Both the position numbers and the translations under genes were made by a program. The notes under the pieces are model-generated. The model saw only the letters and a program-made list of their open reading frames with translations. It was not told the origin of the DNA and ran no database searches. Shown piece after piece: positions 17,488 through 26,910 of a stretch of DNA of 64,000 nt (position 1 is the first letter of the stretch; each line of letters opens with the position of its first letter). This stretch comes from Burkholderia sp. WP9 (lineage in GTDB: Bacteria > Pseudomonadota > Gammaproteobacteria > Burkholderiales > Burkholderiaceae): positions 806,001 through 870,000 of the forward strand of contig NZ_FNTG01000001.1 in the NCBI RefSeq assembly GCF_900104795.1, written 5' to 3'.

Positions 17488-18918
17488 GTGACTTCCACCG
17501 CCGAAACGCCCGCCGACCGCCTCGTTATCGAGGCGGTCGGCGTTTCGCTGTCCGCACTCGCCACTGACGCGCGTATCGCGATCGCGTTCAGTGGCGGGGT
17601 GGATTCGAGTGTGCTGCTCGATGCCGCGCTGCGCGTCGCCGGTGCGGCGCGTTGCGTGGCGCTGCATGTGCATCACGGCCTGAGTCCTCACGCGGATGCC
17701 TGGCTCACGCATTGCGAGGCGTTCGCGCAGGCGCGTGGCGTCGAATTCGCAGCGGAGCGTGTCGAGGTTTCGCGTGAGACGGGTGTGAGCGTCGAGGCCG
17801 CCGCGCGCGATGCGCGTTATCGCGCGCTGGACCACATGTGCGCGACGCGCGGCATCGCCACGCTCTGGCTCGCGCAACATGCGGACGATCAGGCGGAAAC
17901 CGTGCTGCTGCAATTGCTGCGCGGCGCCGGCCTCGCCGGGCTCGCCGCGATGGCGCCGGAGTATTTGCCCGCGAACGCGTCGGCCACGCGCGTGCGGCCT
18001 TTGCTTCATCTGCTGCGGGTTCAGCTCGAACAATACGCGAGCGAGCATGCATTACGCTGGATCGACGACGAATCGAACGCGGACACGCGTTATGCGCGCA
18101 ACGCGCTGCGCCACGACGTGATGCCGGCGCTCGCTGTCCACTTTCCCGGCTTTCGCGACGCGCTGGCTCGCACGGCGGCGCACGCGGCGTCTGCACAACG
18201 TTTGCTCGACGCGCTCGCGTGCATGGATATGGAAGCCGCGTCACGCGACGAAGGACGAGCGCTCTCGCATGATGCGTTGCTCGCGCTCGACGACGACCGC
18301 GCGCTCAATCTGATGCGCTACTGGATGCGCACGCTAGGCCTTGTCGCCGCATCGAGCGCGCGTCTTGGCGATGCGCTGCGTCAACTACGCGAAATTGGCG
18401 CGGCGGGCGAGGGCCATGCTCTGCGTGTCGATCACGCGGGTCATGCATTGCGCAGCTATCGCGGCCTCGTGTACTGGGAAAAGGGCGATAGCCGCGATCC
18501 CGCCGATGAAACCGCACTCGCCGCGCGCGCGCCCAGCGAACTCGCATGGCAGGGCGAGCCGGTCTGGCATTTGCCGCAATGGCGCGGCACATTCGTGTTC
18601 GCCGACGCAGCCGCGGGCGACCCCGACGCGATTCCCGTCAGCGTTCTGCGGCGCGCCGTGTTGAGCGCGCGCTCGCGTAGCGGCGGCGAACGGATGCGCA
18701 CGGGCGCGGCCCGCAGTGCGCCGAGCCGCACGTTGAAAAACCTGTTCCAGGAGCGCTGTATTCCCGCGTGGAAACGCGACGTGCCGTTGCTCTACAGCGG
18801 CCAAGATCTGCTGTTCGTGCCCTTGCTTGGAATGAATCGCTCGGTGTTGCCCGAGCAGGCCGGCGAGGGCGAATCCCACGTCAGGATCGTATGGCGCGAC
18901 GATTTGCTGATCGCCTGA
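17488..18918 (+). CDS. tilS: tRNA(Ile)-lysidine synthase
   Basis: Converts cytidine-34 of tRNA-Ile(CAU) to lysidine using ATP and lysine, an essential decoding change. The 476-residue protein has the PP-loop IAFSGGVDSSVLLDAAL (about 32-48), HVHHGLSPHADAW, and the conserved AQHADDQAETVLLQLLRGAG. A TilS substrate-binding domain and a C-terminal domain (RTLKNLFQERCIPAWKRDVP) follow. The start is GTG 17488. A perfect 14-bp inverted repeat (17511-17542) lies inside the first codons, which is unusual. Confidence 0.93.
   Translation: MTSTAETPADRLVIEAVGVSLSALATDARIAIAFSGGVDSSVLLDAALRVAGAARCVALHVHHGLSPHADAWLTHCEAFAQARGVEFAAERVEVSRETGVSVEAAARDARYRALDHMCATRGIATLWLAQHADDQAETVLLQLLRGAGLAGLAAMAPEYLPANASATRVRPLLHLLRVQLEQYASEHALRWIDDESNADTRYARNALRHDVMPALAVHFPGFRDALARTAAHAASAQRLLDALACMDMEAASRDEGRALSHDALLALDDDRALNLMRYWMRTLGLVAASSARLGDALRQLREIGAAGEGHALRVDHAGHALRSYRGLVYWEKGDSRDPADETALAARAPSELAWQGEPVWHLPQWRGTFVFADAAAGDPDAIPVSVLRRAVLSARSRSGGERMRTGAARSAPSRTLKNLFQERCIPAWKRDVPLLYSGQDLLFVPLLGMNRSVLPEQAGEGESHVRIVWRDDLLIA
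17511..17542 (+). promoter_or_regulatory. Strong hairpin inside the 5' end of tilS
   Basis: A perfect 14-bp inverted repeat with loop TTAT, starting 23 bases after the GTG start of tilS and 72 bp after the accA stop. The following bases are GTTTCG, a weak U-tract. It could attenuate accA read-through into tilS or limit translation; equally it may be a coincidence of high-GC coding sequence. Confidence 0.4.
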
Positions 18919-19293
18919 CCGGCCGGTCGGACACTTGGGCTAGCTAACCTGCGATTCCGCAAACAGGGCGCAAATTGGCCTGAAACAAGCCTTTGCGGCC
19001 CTTATTCAGCGCATTTCGATGGCCTTTGCGGCTTGTCTTTTTACGCTCGATCAGGTAATTTAGCTTGTTTGCCCGACCCGCTTTTGCCGTCGCTTTTACC
19101 GGTCTGCGATCGTGATCCGTCGTTTCCGATAAGCCATCAGCGATCATTCCCGGGCAAATCCGCGCGTGCTGCACGCGTGCTGCATTTACGCCGCCACACA
19201 TTTTGCCGTCGTTCACAAGACGTTGCGCTCCTGTGCTTTTGTGCGGTCGTCTCCAGCGCGCCAGCGCGGTTTCTCCTCCAGTTCAGAACGACA
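18919..19293. other. tilS-lysC intergenic region
   Basis: No gene is seen in 375 bases. The aspartate-kinase frame is open back to 19033, but the translated leader has no family similarity. A promoter for lysC must lie here; no strong -35/-10 pair stands out by eye and I saw no lysine-riboswitch-like fold. Confidence 0.45.
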
Positions 19294-20544
19294 ATGGCAC
19301 TCATCGTACACAAATACGGCGGCACCTCGATGGGCTCGGTCGAGCGCATCAAGAATGTCGCCAAGCGCGTCGCGAAATGGCACAAGGCTGGCCACAAGAT
19401 GGTCGTCGTGCCGTCGGCGATGTCCGGCGAAACCAACCGCTTGCTCGGTCTCGCGAAAGACATCGCGGCTCAACCGAGCCCGCGCGAACTCGACATGATC
19501 GCCGCTACGGGCGAGCAGGTCAGCTCGGGACTGCTCGCCATCGCGCTGCAGGAAGCCGGCGTCGACGCGGTCAGCTACGCCGGCTGGCAAGTGCCGGTCA
19601 AAACGGATAGCGCATTCACGAAGGCGCGTATCAGCGAAATCGACGGCGAGCGCGTGCTGCGCGATCTCGACGCGGGCAAGGTGGTGGTGATCACCGGCTT
19701 CCAGGGCGTCGACCCTGACGGCAATATCACCACGCTTGGCCGTGGCGGTTCGGATACGTCGGCGGTCGCGGTCGCGGCTGCGTTGAAAGCCGATGAGTGC
19801 CTGATCTACACGGACGTCGACGGTGTCTACACGACCGACCCGCGCGTGGTGGAAGAAGCGCGCCGGCTCGATCGCGTGACGTTCGAAGAAATGCTGGAAA
19901 TGGCAAGCCTGGGTTCGAAGGTGCTGCAGATCCGCTCGGTGGAATTCGCCGGCAAATATCAGGTGAAGACGCGTGTGCTGTCGAGCCTGACCGATCCGCT
20001 GATACCGCTCGACGCTGAAATGAAGTCGGGCACCCTGATTACTTTTGAAGAAGACGAGACCATGGAAAAAGCAGTCATCTCGGGCATCGCGTTTCAGCGC
20101 GACGAAGCTCGCATCGCCGTGATGGGTGTGCCCGACAAGCCGGGCATCGCGTACCAGATTCTCGGCCCGGTGGCGGACGCGAATATCGACGTCGACATGA
20201 TCATCCAGAACCAGAGCGTGGAAGGCAAAACGGCGTTCACGTTCACGGTTGGCCGCGGCGACTATCAACGCGCCATGGACATCCTCACGGGCCAGGTGAA
20301 GGGCCACGTGCAGGCCGAGCAGGTGCTGGGCGATCCGAAGGTGTCGAAGGTGTCGGTGGTCGGCGTGGGTATGCGCTCGCACGTCGGTATCGCAAGCACG
20401 ATGTTCCGCACGCTGTCGGAAGAGGGCATCAATATCCAGATGATCTCGACCTCCGAAATCAAGATCTCGGTGTTGATCGACGAGAAGTATATGGAGCTCG
20501 CCGTGCGCGCGCTGCATAAAGCGTTCGAACTGGATCAAGCGTAA
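19294..20544 (+). CDS. lysC: Aspartate kinase
   Basis: Phosphorylates aspartate, the first step towards lysine, threonine, methionine and diaminopimelate. 416 residues from ATG 19294 (MALIVHKYGGTSMGS). The kinase core shows KYGGTSMG, GRGGSDTSAVAVAAAL and DVDGVYTTDPR. The C-terminal third has two ACT domains (GIAFQRDEARIAVMGVPDKP; VSVVGVGMRSHVGIASTMFR) that usually bind lysine or threonine as feedback inhibitors. This is the monofunctional type. It feeds the dap genes at the right end of the window. Confidence 0.94.
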   Translation: MALIVHKYGGTSMGSVERIKNVAKRVAKWHKAGHKMVVVPSAMSGETNRLLGLAKDIAAQPSPRELDMIAATGEQVSSGLLAIALQEAGVDAVSYAGWQVPVKTDSAFTKARISEIDGERVLRDLDAGKVVVITGFQGVDPDGNITTLGRGGSDTSAVAVAAALKADECLIYTDVDGVYTTDPRVVEEARRLDRVTFEEMLEMASLGSKVLQIRSVEFAGKYQVKTRVLSSLTDPLIPLDAEMKSGTLITFEEDETMEKAVISGIAFQRDEARIAVMGVPDKPGIAYQILGPVADANIDVDMIIQNQSVEGKTAFTFTVGRGDYQRAMDILTGQVKGHVQAEQVLGDPKVSKVSVVGVGMRSHVGIASTMFRTLSEEGINIQMISTSEIKISVLIDEKYMELAVRALHKAFELDQA

Positions 20545-20654
20545 TTTGCTTTGAACAACGGGGCGTACAAGAGCGCTCCGTTTGTTTTGCGTGGTCGATG
20601 TGAATAAATTGCGTCGTCAATGACAAAACTGGCACAAAAAATGTTCGCCAGACA

Positions 20655-20683
20655 TTGACCTTCGTGGTTCGGCCCGCTATTAT
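20655..20683 (+). promoter_or_regulatory. Sigma-70 promoter of the tRNA-Ser gene
   Basis: TTGACC (20655-20660), a spacer of 17 bases, and TATTAT (20678-20683). Predicted transcription start about 20690, some 36 bp before the mature tRNA. Confidence 0.75.
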
Positions 20684-20725
20684 CTTGGCTTCGTCGCGCT
20701 GACTCCCTGCGCGACCGAAAGTTTG

Positions 20726-20819
20726 GGAGACGTGGCCGAGAGGTCGAAGGCACTCCCCTGCTAAGGGAGCATCTGGGCCAAAACCTGGATCGAGGGTTCG
20801 AATCCCTCCGTCTCCGCCA
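20726..20819 (+). tRNA. serX: tRNA-Ser(GCU)
   Basis: A 94-nt class II tRNA with a long variable arm. Acceptor GGAGACG pairs with CGTCTCC, the anticodon stem CTCCC/GGGAG encloses CTGCTAA (anticodon GCT), the T-loop is GGTTCGAATCC, and CCA is encoded. It decodes AGC/AGU. The gene symbol is by anticodon analogy only. A strong terminator follows. Open frames on the opposite strand here are antisense artefacts. Confidence 0.96.
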
Positions 20820-20835
20820 GAAGTGGTAGAGAGAA

Positions 20836-20872
20836 CCCCGCAGAGTCTAGGCTCTGCGGGGTTTTTGTTTTT
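20836..20872 (+). terminator. Terminator of tRNA-Ser
   Basis: CCCCGCAGAG, loop TCTAGG, CTCTGCGGGG (10-bp perfect stem) followed by TTTTTGTTTTTT. Confidence 0.93.
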
Positions 20873-21347
20873 TGGCGCGTTATTCGCTGCGCCGGCAGGC
20901 AAAGTCGGATGGGTTTCCGGTGGTTTCGTTATTGCTGATATCTCGTTAGAGCGCAGTCCGAGCGTGAGCATTTGCGTGCGCTGACAGAGCAGGATCGAAA
21001 CCAAAGAATGATTGGGTATCCTGCATATCGTAGTCTGCATGGTTGATGTCTGGTGCCATGCGTTGCGGGCCGTCTATATTGCCGTCGGCCGGATACCCGG
21101 TGGCCGGACGGGCAGGCAACTAGGTTTCCATGCATCGCGCCGCACACTGCGGACCGTGCGCTGCTACGGCCGCACGCGCCGATTACAACACCCCCACTTC
21201 TTCACCAAAACCTCGTCCAATGTAACGAGACGTAACCGGTCCCTCGTGAACGCGATCTTATGCATCAGTTATTACAAAGTTGAAATACGCGGAAGGGCAC
21301 CTTGCGCTATATTTCCGCCAACAACACATTCTTCCAAAGGGTGATCG
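20873..21347. other. Intergenic region upstream of the small exported protein
   Basis: No gene is supported in these 475 bases. The 100 bases before 21348 become AT-richer and contain TATATT at 21309-21314, a possible -10 without a well-spaced -35. Confidence 0.45.
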
Positions 21348-21695
21348 ATGAAGTCCGCTCGTCTTGTTCCGCTTCTGATCGGGGTTTTCGCGTTGGGCGC
21401 GTCGGGTGCAGCAATGGCCGGCGGCGTCAACATTGGTGTCAACATCGGCATTCCCGCACCGGTTTACGTTGCGCCGGCACCGGTTTATGCACCGCCTCCG
21501 CCGCCTCCGCCGCCGGTCGTCTATCAACCGGCCCCTGTGTACTACGGTGGCCCCGCGATCGTGATCGGCTGGCATGGCGACCGCTATTGGGACGGCCGCC
21601 GCTACTGGGCGCGCGATGACTGGTACCGTCATCATCCCCCGGGCCGTTACGACTATGGCCGCGACCACTACGACAATCACCGCGGCTGGCACTAA
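21348..21695 (+). CDS. Small exported Pro/Tyr/Arg-rich protein, unknown function
   Basis: 115 residues. A clear Sec signal (MKSARLVPLLIGVFALGASG, cleavage near AAMAGG) is followed by GVNIGVNIGIPAPVYVAPAP, a run of eight prolines (about 49-56), and a Tyr/Trp/His/Arg-rich C-terminus (WHGDRYWDGRRYWARDDWYR). Small proteins with this layout (signal, Pro-rich, YWD/RHH tail) are common in Burkholderiaceae and are probably periplasmic or surface-located; none of the motifs indicates an enzyme. The Shine-Dalgarno AAAGGGTGATCG precedes the ATG. A bidirectional terminator follows. Confidence 0.8.
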   Translation: MKSARLVPLLIGVFALGASGAAMAGGVNIGVNIGIPAPVYVAPAPVYAPPPPPPPPVVYQPAPVYYGGPAIVIGWHGDRYWDGRRYWARDDWYRHHPPGRYDYGRDHYDNHRGWH

Positions 21696-21734
21696 GCCTT
21701 CAGACCGCGATTGATCGAAGCGCAAAGTCAAAGA

Positions 21735-21762
21735 AAAACCGCCCGTGAGGGCGGTTTTCTTT
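21735..21762 (+). terminator. Bidirectional terminator between the small exported protein and fabI
   Basis: AAAACCGCCC, loop GTGA, GGGCGGTTTT, then CTTTT. The A-rich left arm also serves the convergent fabI transcript. Confidence 0.88.
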
Positions 21763-21848
21763 TGGGCCTCTGCAACAGGCCCGTGAAACGTAGCGGCGTG
21801 AACAACGGCGCCAAGCCACGCCACGCATCGCTCACGCGAAAGACGCGC

Positions 21849-22640
21849 TCACTCCGCAACAGCAGCCATACCGCCCACCACCGCGCTAAACCCGCTATCG
21901 ACGTGCACGATTTCCGCCGTCACACCGGCCGCCAGATCCGACAGCAGGAAAGCCGCTGTATTGCCCACCTGTTCGATCGTCACGTTGCGCTTGAGCGGCG
22001 CATTCTGTTCGACGAACTCGAGAATTTTGCCGAACCCCTTGATTCCGCTCGCAGCCAGCGTCTTGATCGGACCCGCCGAAATGCCGTTGACGCGCACGCC
22101 TTTCGCGCCGAGCGAGACCGCCAGATAGCGCACGCTCGCTTCGAGCGAAGCCTTGGCGAGACCCATGGTGTTGTAATTCGGAATCGCGCGCTCGGCGCCG
22201 AGATAGCTGAGCGTGAGCAACGACGCGTCCGGCGTGAACAGGGGCTGCGCGGCCTTCGCGAGCGCGGGGAAGCTGTACGCGGAGATGTCGTGCGCGATGC
22301 GGAAATTTTCGCGCGTCATGCCGTCGAGGAAATCGCCGGCGATCGCTTCGCGCGGCGCAAAGCCGATCGAATGAACGAGACCGTCGAGGCCGTCCCAATG
22401 TTGCCTGAGCGAGGCGAAGAGGGCGTCGATCTGCGCGTCGTCGGCGACGTCGCAGGGGAACACCAGGTCGCTGCCGAACTCGCCGGCGAACTCCGTGATG
22501 CGCTCCTTGAAGCGCTCGCCGACATAGGTGAACGCCAGTTCGGCGCCTTCTCGCTTGCAGGCCTGCGCGATGCCGTAGGCGATCGAGCGGTTCGACAACA
22601 GGCCGGTTAGCAGGATGCGTTTGCCAGCGAGGAAGCCCAT
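21849..22640 (-). CDS. fabI: Enoyl-[acyl-carrier-protein] reductase (NADH)
   Basis: Reduces the trans-2 double bond of enoyl-ACP, the last step of each fatty-acid elongation cycle. 263 residues from ATG 22638-22640, preceded by AGGAGATACC. Motifs: [20 protein letters not shown] (nucleotide-binding loop of atypical SDRs), HSIGFAP, and the catalytic Tyr-x6-Lys in [21 protein letters not shown] (split; Tyr about 157, Lys about 164), with [10 protein letters not shown] following. The triclosan-sensitive type. The start at 22673 given by the longest frame lacks an equally good ribosome site. Confidence 0.95.
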   Translation of the reverse strand: MGFLAGKRILLTGLLSNRSIAYGIAQACKREGAELAFTYVGERFKERITEFAGEFGSDLVFPCDVADDAQIDALFASLRQHWDGLDGLVHSIGFAPREAIAGDFLDGMTRENFRIAHDISAYSFPALAKAAQPLFTPDASLLTLSYLGAERAIPNYNTMGLAKASLEASVRYLAVSLGAKGVRVNGISAGPIKTLAASGIKGFGKILEFVEQNAPLKRNVTIEQVGNTAAFLLSDLAAGVTAEIVHVDSGFSAVVGGMAAVAE

Positions 22641-22767
22641 GGTATCTCCTGATCGGATGGGCGCGCCGCGCACCTCGACGCTGTGTGCAAGGTACGTGCG
22701 GATCGCGCGGGTTTATTGGGTAGAATTCTCTCACACTGCACTTGTCCCACTGACCAACAAGGCCCTT

Positions 22768-24726
22768 ATGACAACTGGCTCGCGACGGGTTCCAACGCCT
22801 CGCGCACCTCGGTGCCGCGTGATTCACAGACCCTCGCGCGCCGGCCTCGCGATCGTGCCGCGGTCCTGGCGCTCCACCTGCGCCGCCATGATGTGCACCG
22901 TGCTGGCCTTGGCCGGTTTGCTTGTGGCGCCGCGCGCGCACGCGGTCTATGCGATCGCGCAATACGGCGACCCGAAATATCCGGCGGATTTCAAGCACTT
23001 CGACTACGTGAACCCGGAGGCACCGAAGGGCGGCACGCTGGTGCTGGCCAATCCGAGCCGCCTTACCAGCTTCGATAAATTCAATCCGTTCACACTGCGC
23101 GGCAATACCGCACCCGGTGTGGACCTCATGTTCGAAAGCCTCACCACAGGCAGCAGCGACGAGGTGGCGTCCGCCTACGGGCTGCTTGCCGACGACATCG
23201 ACATCGCGCCGGACGGCTTGTCCGTCACGTTCCACATCAATCCGCGCGCGCGTTTTTCGAACGGCGATCCGGTCACCGCCGACGACGTCAAGTTTTCGCT
23301 CGATACGCTGAAAAGCCCGCAGGCCGCGCCGCAGTTCGCATCGATCTTCGGCGAGATCACCCGCGCGGTGGTGGTCGACCCGCACACGATCCGCTTCGAG
23401 TTTCACCAGCGCAATCGCGAGCTGCCGCTACTCGCGGGCGGCATGCCGGTGTTCTCGCGTAAGTGGGGGATGAAGCCGGACGGCAGCCGGATTCCGTTCG
23501 ACCAGCTCGCGTTCGAGAAGCCGATTGGCAGCGGTCCTTATCTGATCGAACAGTACGACAACGGCCGCACGATTACGTATCGTCGCAACCCCAATTACTG
23601 GGGCGCGGGGCTGCCGGTGCGTGTCGGCATGAATAACTTCGATCGCATCGTCTATAAGCTGTATTCGGACAGCACCGCGCGACTCGAGGCCTTCAAGGCC
23701 GGCGAATACGACGCGCTGGTCGAGTATGTGGCACGCAATTGGGTGCGACGTGACGTCGGCAAGAAGTTCGATAACGGCGAGCTGATCAAGCAGGTGTTTC
23801 CGCAACATAACGGCACCGGCATGCAGGGCTTCATGCTGAACACGCGGCGCCCGTTGTTTCAGGACGTTCGCGTGCGCAAGGCGCTCGATCTCGCACTCGA
23901 CTTTCAGTGGCTCAATCGCCAGTTGTTCTTCAATCAGTACACGCGTATCGACAGTTTCTTCGCCAATACGGAATTGCAGGCGAAGGGGCTGCCAACGCCC
24001 GGTGAGCTGGCGTTGCTCGAACCATGGCGCGCGAAGCTCGATCCGGCGGTGTTCGGCCTGCCGCCGAAGCAGCCGGACACCGATCCGCCCGGCTCGCTGC
24101 GCGCCAATCTGCTGCAGGCGCGCACATTGTTGCAACAGGCCGGCTGGACCTACCGCGACGGCGCATTGCGCAACGCCAAAGGCGAGCCGTTCCGCTTCGA
24201 GATTCTCGACGACTCCGGCTCGTCCGCGCAGATGGAGCCGATCGTCGCGACCTTCATCCGCAATCTGCAGAAGCTCGGCATCGAGGCCACGTTCCGTGTG
24301 TCCGATTTCGCGGTCTATCAGAAGCGCCTGGATAGCTTCGATTTCGACACCACCACCATTCGCATGCCGGACGTGCAGGTGCCGGGTTCGGAGCAGATCG
24401 AGCGCTTCGGCAGCAAGGCGGCGGCTACGCCAGGTTCTGACAACATGATCGGCCTGAAGTCGCCCGCCGTCGATGCCATCCTGAGCGCGCTCGTGCACGC
24501 GCAGACGCGCGAGCAACTGATCGACGCCACGCACGCGCTCGACCGCGTGCTGATGCATGGCTACTATGTCGTGCCGCACTGGTACAGCGCGACGCATCGG
24601 GTGGCGTTCAAGCGCGGGCTTGCGTGGCCGAAAACACTGCCCCTGTACTATTCAGCGGAAGGCTGGATCACGTCGATGTGGTGGTTCGCGCAGCCGCAGC
24701 CGCAAGCCCAGGCCCAGCCGCGCTAA
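22768..24726 (+). CDS. yejA: Extracellular solute-binding protein of a peptide ABC transporter (YejA-like)
   Basis: Family 5 solute-binding protein of 652 residues. The start is taken as ATG 22768; a Sec signal ends VAPRAHA, with mature YAIAQYGDPKYPADFKHFDY typical of YejA. Signature segments include GGTLVLANPSRLTSFDKFNPF, the usual DGLSVTFHINPRARFSNGDP and SGPYLIEQYDNGRTITYRRN (split). It captures oligopeptides (in enterobacteria YejABEF takes up microcin C-like peptides) and delivers them to the downstream permeases. First gene of a co-directional four-gene set with small gaps. TAGAAT at 22721-22726 is a possible -10. Confidence 0.9.
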   Translation: MTTGSRRVPTPRAPRCRVIHRPSRAGLAIVPRSWRSTCAAMMCTVLALAGLLVAPRAHAVYAIAQYGDPKYPADFKHFDYVNPEAPKGGTLVLANPSRLTSFDKFNPFTLRGNTAPGVDLMFESLTTGSSDEVASAYGLLADDIDIAPDGLSVTFHINPRARFSNGDPVTADDVKFSLDTLKSPQAAPQFASIFGEITRAVVVDPHTIRFEFHQRNRELPLLAGGMPVFSRKWGMKPDGSRIPFDQLAFEKPIGSGPYLIEQYDNGRTITYRRNPNYWGAGLPVRVGMNNFDRIVYKLYSDSTARLEAFKAGEYDALVEYVARNWVRRDVGKKFDNGELIKQVFPQHNGTGMQGFMLNTRRPLFQDVRVRKALDLALDFQWLNRQLFFNQYTRIDSFFANTELQAKGLPTPGELALLEPWRAKLDPAVFGLPPKQPDTDPPGSLRANLLQARTLLQQAGWTYRDGALRNAKGEPFRFEILDDSGSSAQMEPIVATFIRNLQKLGIEATFRVSDFAVYQKRLDSFDFDTTTIRMPDVQVPGSEQIERFGSKAAATPGSDNMIGLKSPAVDAILSALVHAQTREQLIDATHALDRVLMHGYYVVPHWYSATHRVAFKRGLAWPKTLPLYYSAEGWITSMWWFAQPQPQAQAQPR

Positions 24727-24766
24727 CGCATCATTCATTCATCGCCTTCGCACCGGAAACGCCGCC

Positions 24767-25804
24767 ATGTGGAGCTACATCCTCAAACGTCTGCTGCTCA
24801 TGATCCCGACCTTGCTCGGCGTGCTGACGCTGACCTTCGCCGTGATCCAGTTCGTCCCCGGTGGCCCGGTCGAGCAGATGCAGCACGAGTTGCGCAAAGG
24901 CGCGGAGAACGGCGCGCCGTTCGGGCTGCGCGCGCATAGCGGCGTCGACGCGCAGCAGATCGCGCAACTGAAAGCGCTCTACGGCTTCGACAAACCGCCG
25001 CTGGAGCGCTATGCGCTGATGCTCAAGCGCTTCTCGACGTTCGATCTCGGCCAGAGCTATTTCCGCCACCAAAGCGTGTGGTCGCTGATCGTCTCCAAGC
25101 TGCCGGTCTCGATCAGCATCGGCTTATGGACGTTCTTTCTCACGTATCTGATCTCGGTGCCGCTCGGCATTGCGAAGGCGATACGCAATGGCTCGCGCTT
25201 CGACGTCGCCACGAGCCTCGTGGTGCTGATCGGCTACGCGATTCCGGGCTTCGTGCTGGGCGTGTTGCTGCTCGTGCTGTTCGGCGGCGGCACGTTCCTC
25301 CAACTCTTTCCGCTGCGCAATCTCACGTCGGACAACTGGGCGCAGTTGAGTGTCGCCGGCAAGGTGCTCGACTATCTGTGGCATATCGCGTTGCCGATCA
25401 CGGCCTCGGTCGTGGGCAGTTTCGCGGTGGTCACCATGCTGACGAAAAACGCCTTTCTCGACGAGATCCGCAAGCAATACGTGCTGACCGCGCGCGCCAA
25501 AGGTCTGTCCGAAAAGCGTGTGCTGTGGAAGCACGTGTTCCGCAATGCGCTGTTGCCGCTGATCGTCGGTTTTCCGGCCGCGTTTATCGGCGCGTTCTTT
25601 ACCGGCAGTCTGCTGATCGAAACACTGTTTTCGCTCGACGGCCTCGGGTTGCTGTCGTACGAATCGGTGGTGCGGCGCGACTATCCGGTCGTGCTCGGCA
25701 CGCTGTATCTGTTCACGCTGATCGGTCTTGCGACCAAGCTGATTTCCGATCTTTGCTATGTGTGGGTCGATCCCCGCATCCAATTCGAACAACTGGAGCG
25801 CTGA
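24767..25804 (+). CDS. yejB: Peptide ABC transporter permease YejB
   Basis: 345 residues from ATG 24767 (MWSYILKRLLLMIPTLLGVL), a BPD_transp_1 permease with about six membrane spans. The ATPase-docking EAA loop reads LTARAKGLSEKRVLWKHVFR (about 242-261). The N-terminal segment FAVIQFVPGGPVEQM is typical of DppB/OppB-type permeases. The longest open frame begins 70 codons earlier inside yejA and is not used. The stop overlaps the start of yejE (TGATG), indicating translational coupling. Confidence 0.93.
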   Translation: MWSYILKRLLLMIPTLLGVLTLTFAVIQFVPGGPVEQMQHELRKGAENGAPFGLRAHSGVDAQQIAQLKALYGFDKPPLERYALMLKRFSTFDLGQSYFRHQSVWSLIVSKLPVSISIGLWTFFLTYLISVPLGIAKAIRNGSRFDVATSLVVLIGYAIPGFVLGVLLLVLFGGGTFLQLFPLRNLTSDNWAQLSVAGKVLDYLWHIALPITASVVGSFAVVTMLTKNAFLDEIRKQYVLTARAKGLSEKRVLWKHVFRNALLPLIVGFPAAFIGAFFTGSLLIETLFSLDGLGLLSYESVVRRDYPVVLGTLYLFTLIGLATKLISDLCYVWVDPRIQFEQLER

Positions 25805-26910
25805 TGAATCGAGCCCGTCTTTCCGCCGATGCGTCGGCGCGCGCCGAAACCGCGCGCGCGTTCGTCTCGCCTTCGCCCGCGCGCCGTGTGTGGCAGCGCT
25901 TTCGCCAGCAGCGTCTGGGCTACTGGAGCCTGATCGTGTTCGTCGTGGCGTTTGCGGCGAGCCTCGCGGGTCCGCTGTGGTCGAACGACAAGCCGCTCGT
26001 GGTGCGCTATGACGGCAACCTGTATTTCCCGATGTTCAAGACGTACGCAGAGACCACGTTCGGCGGTGATTTCCCGACGCCGGCCGATTATCTCGATCCG
26101 TATGTCAAGCAGCGTTTCGACACGCCAGGCAACTTCGCGCTGTATCCGCCGAATCGCTACTACTACGACACGTTGAATTACTTTTCGAAGGCGCCCAATC
26201 CGGCGCCACCATCGCGCGACAACTGGCTCGGCACCGACGACCGCGGGCGCGACCTGTTCGCGCGTCTTCTGTACGGCTTTCGCGTCTCGGTGGAGTTCGG
26301 GCTGGTGCTCACGCTGATCGGTACGATTCTCGGTATCGCGGCGGGCGCCGTGCAGGGTTATTTCGGAGGACGTACCGATATCATCGGGCAGCGCCTGATC
26401 GAAATCTGGAGTGCGATGCCCGAGCTGTATCTGCTGATCATCTTCTCGTCGATCTTCGAGCCGGGCTTCATTCTGCTGATCGTGCTGCTTTCGCTATTCG
26501 GCTGGATCGGCCTGTCCGATTACGTGCGCGCGGAGTTTCTGCGCAATCGCCATCAGGACTATGTGCGCGCGGCGCGCGCGATGGGGCTGTCGAACTGGCA
26601 GATCATGTGGCGGCATGTGCTGCCCAATAGCCTGACGCCCGTGATCACGTTCCTGCCGTTTCGCATGAGTGGCGCGATTCTCGCGCTGACGAGCCTCGAC
26701 TTTCTCGGCCTGGGCGTCCCGTCGCCGACACCGAGCCTCGGTGAACTGCTCGCGCAAGGCAAGGCGAATCTCGACGCCTGGTGGATCTCGCTGTCCACCT
26801 TCGGCGTGCTGGTGGCGATGCTGCTGCTGCTGACCTTCATGGGCGATGCGCTGCGCAACGCGCTCGATACGCGCATCTCTGATGCCATGCGCGCCGGAGG
26901 CAATCAATGA
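25804..26910 (+). CDS. yejE: Peptide ABC transporter permease YejE
   Basis: 368 residues from ATG 25804, overlapping yejB by one base. A leader with one membrane span (WSLIVFVVAFAASLAGPLWS) is followed by a large periplasmic insertion characteristic of YejE, then NWLGTDDRGRDLFARLLYGF and five further spans. The EAA loop is AARAMGLSNWQIMWRHVLPN. Partner of YejB in forming the peptide channel. Its last four bases overlap the ATPase start (ATGA). Confidence 0.93.
   Translation: MNRARLSADASARAETARAFVSPSPARRVWQRFRQQRLGYWSLIVFVVAFAASLAGPLWSNDKPLVVRYDGNLYFPMFKTYAETTFGGDFPTPADYLDPYVKQRFDTPGNFALYPPNRYYYDTLNYFSKAPNPAPPSRDNWLGTDDRGRDLFARLLYGFRVSVEFGLVLTLIGTILGIAAGAVQGYFGGRTDIIGQRLIEIWSAMPELYLLIIFSSIFEPGFILLIVLLSLFGWIGLSDYVRAEFLRNRHQDYVRAARAMGLSNWQIMWRHVLPNSLTPVITFLPFRMSGAILALTSLDFLGLGVPSPTPSLGELLAQGKANLDAWWISLSTFGVLVAMLLLLTFMGDALRNALDTRISDAMRAGGNQ

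Noticed and set aside
20459..21040. Minus-strand frame containing GGIRTLDPGFGPDAPL
   Set aside because: Antisense translation of the tRNA-Ser gene, a known annotation artefact.
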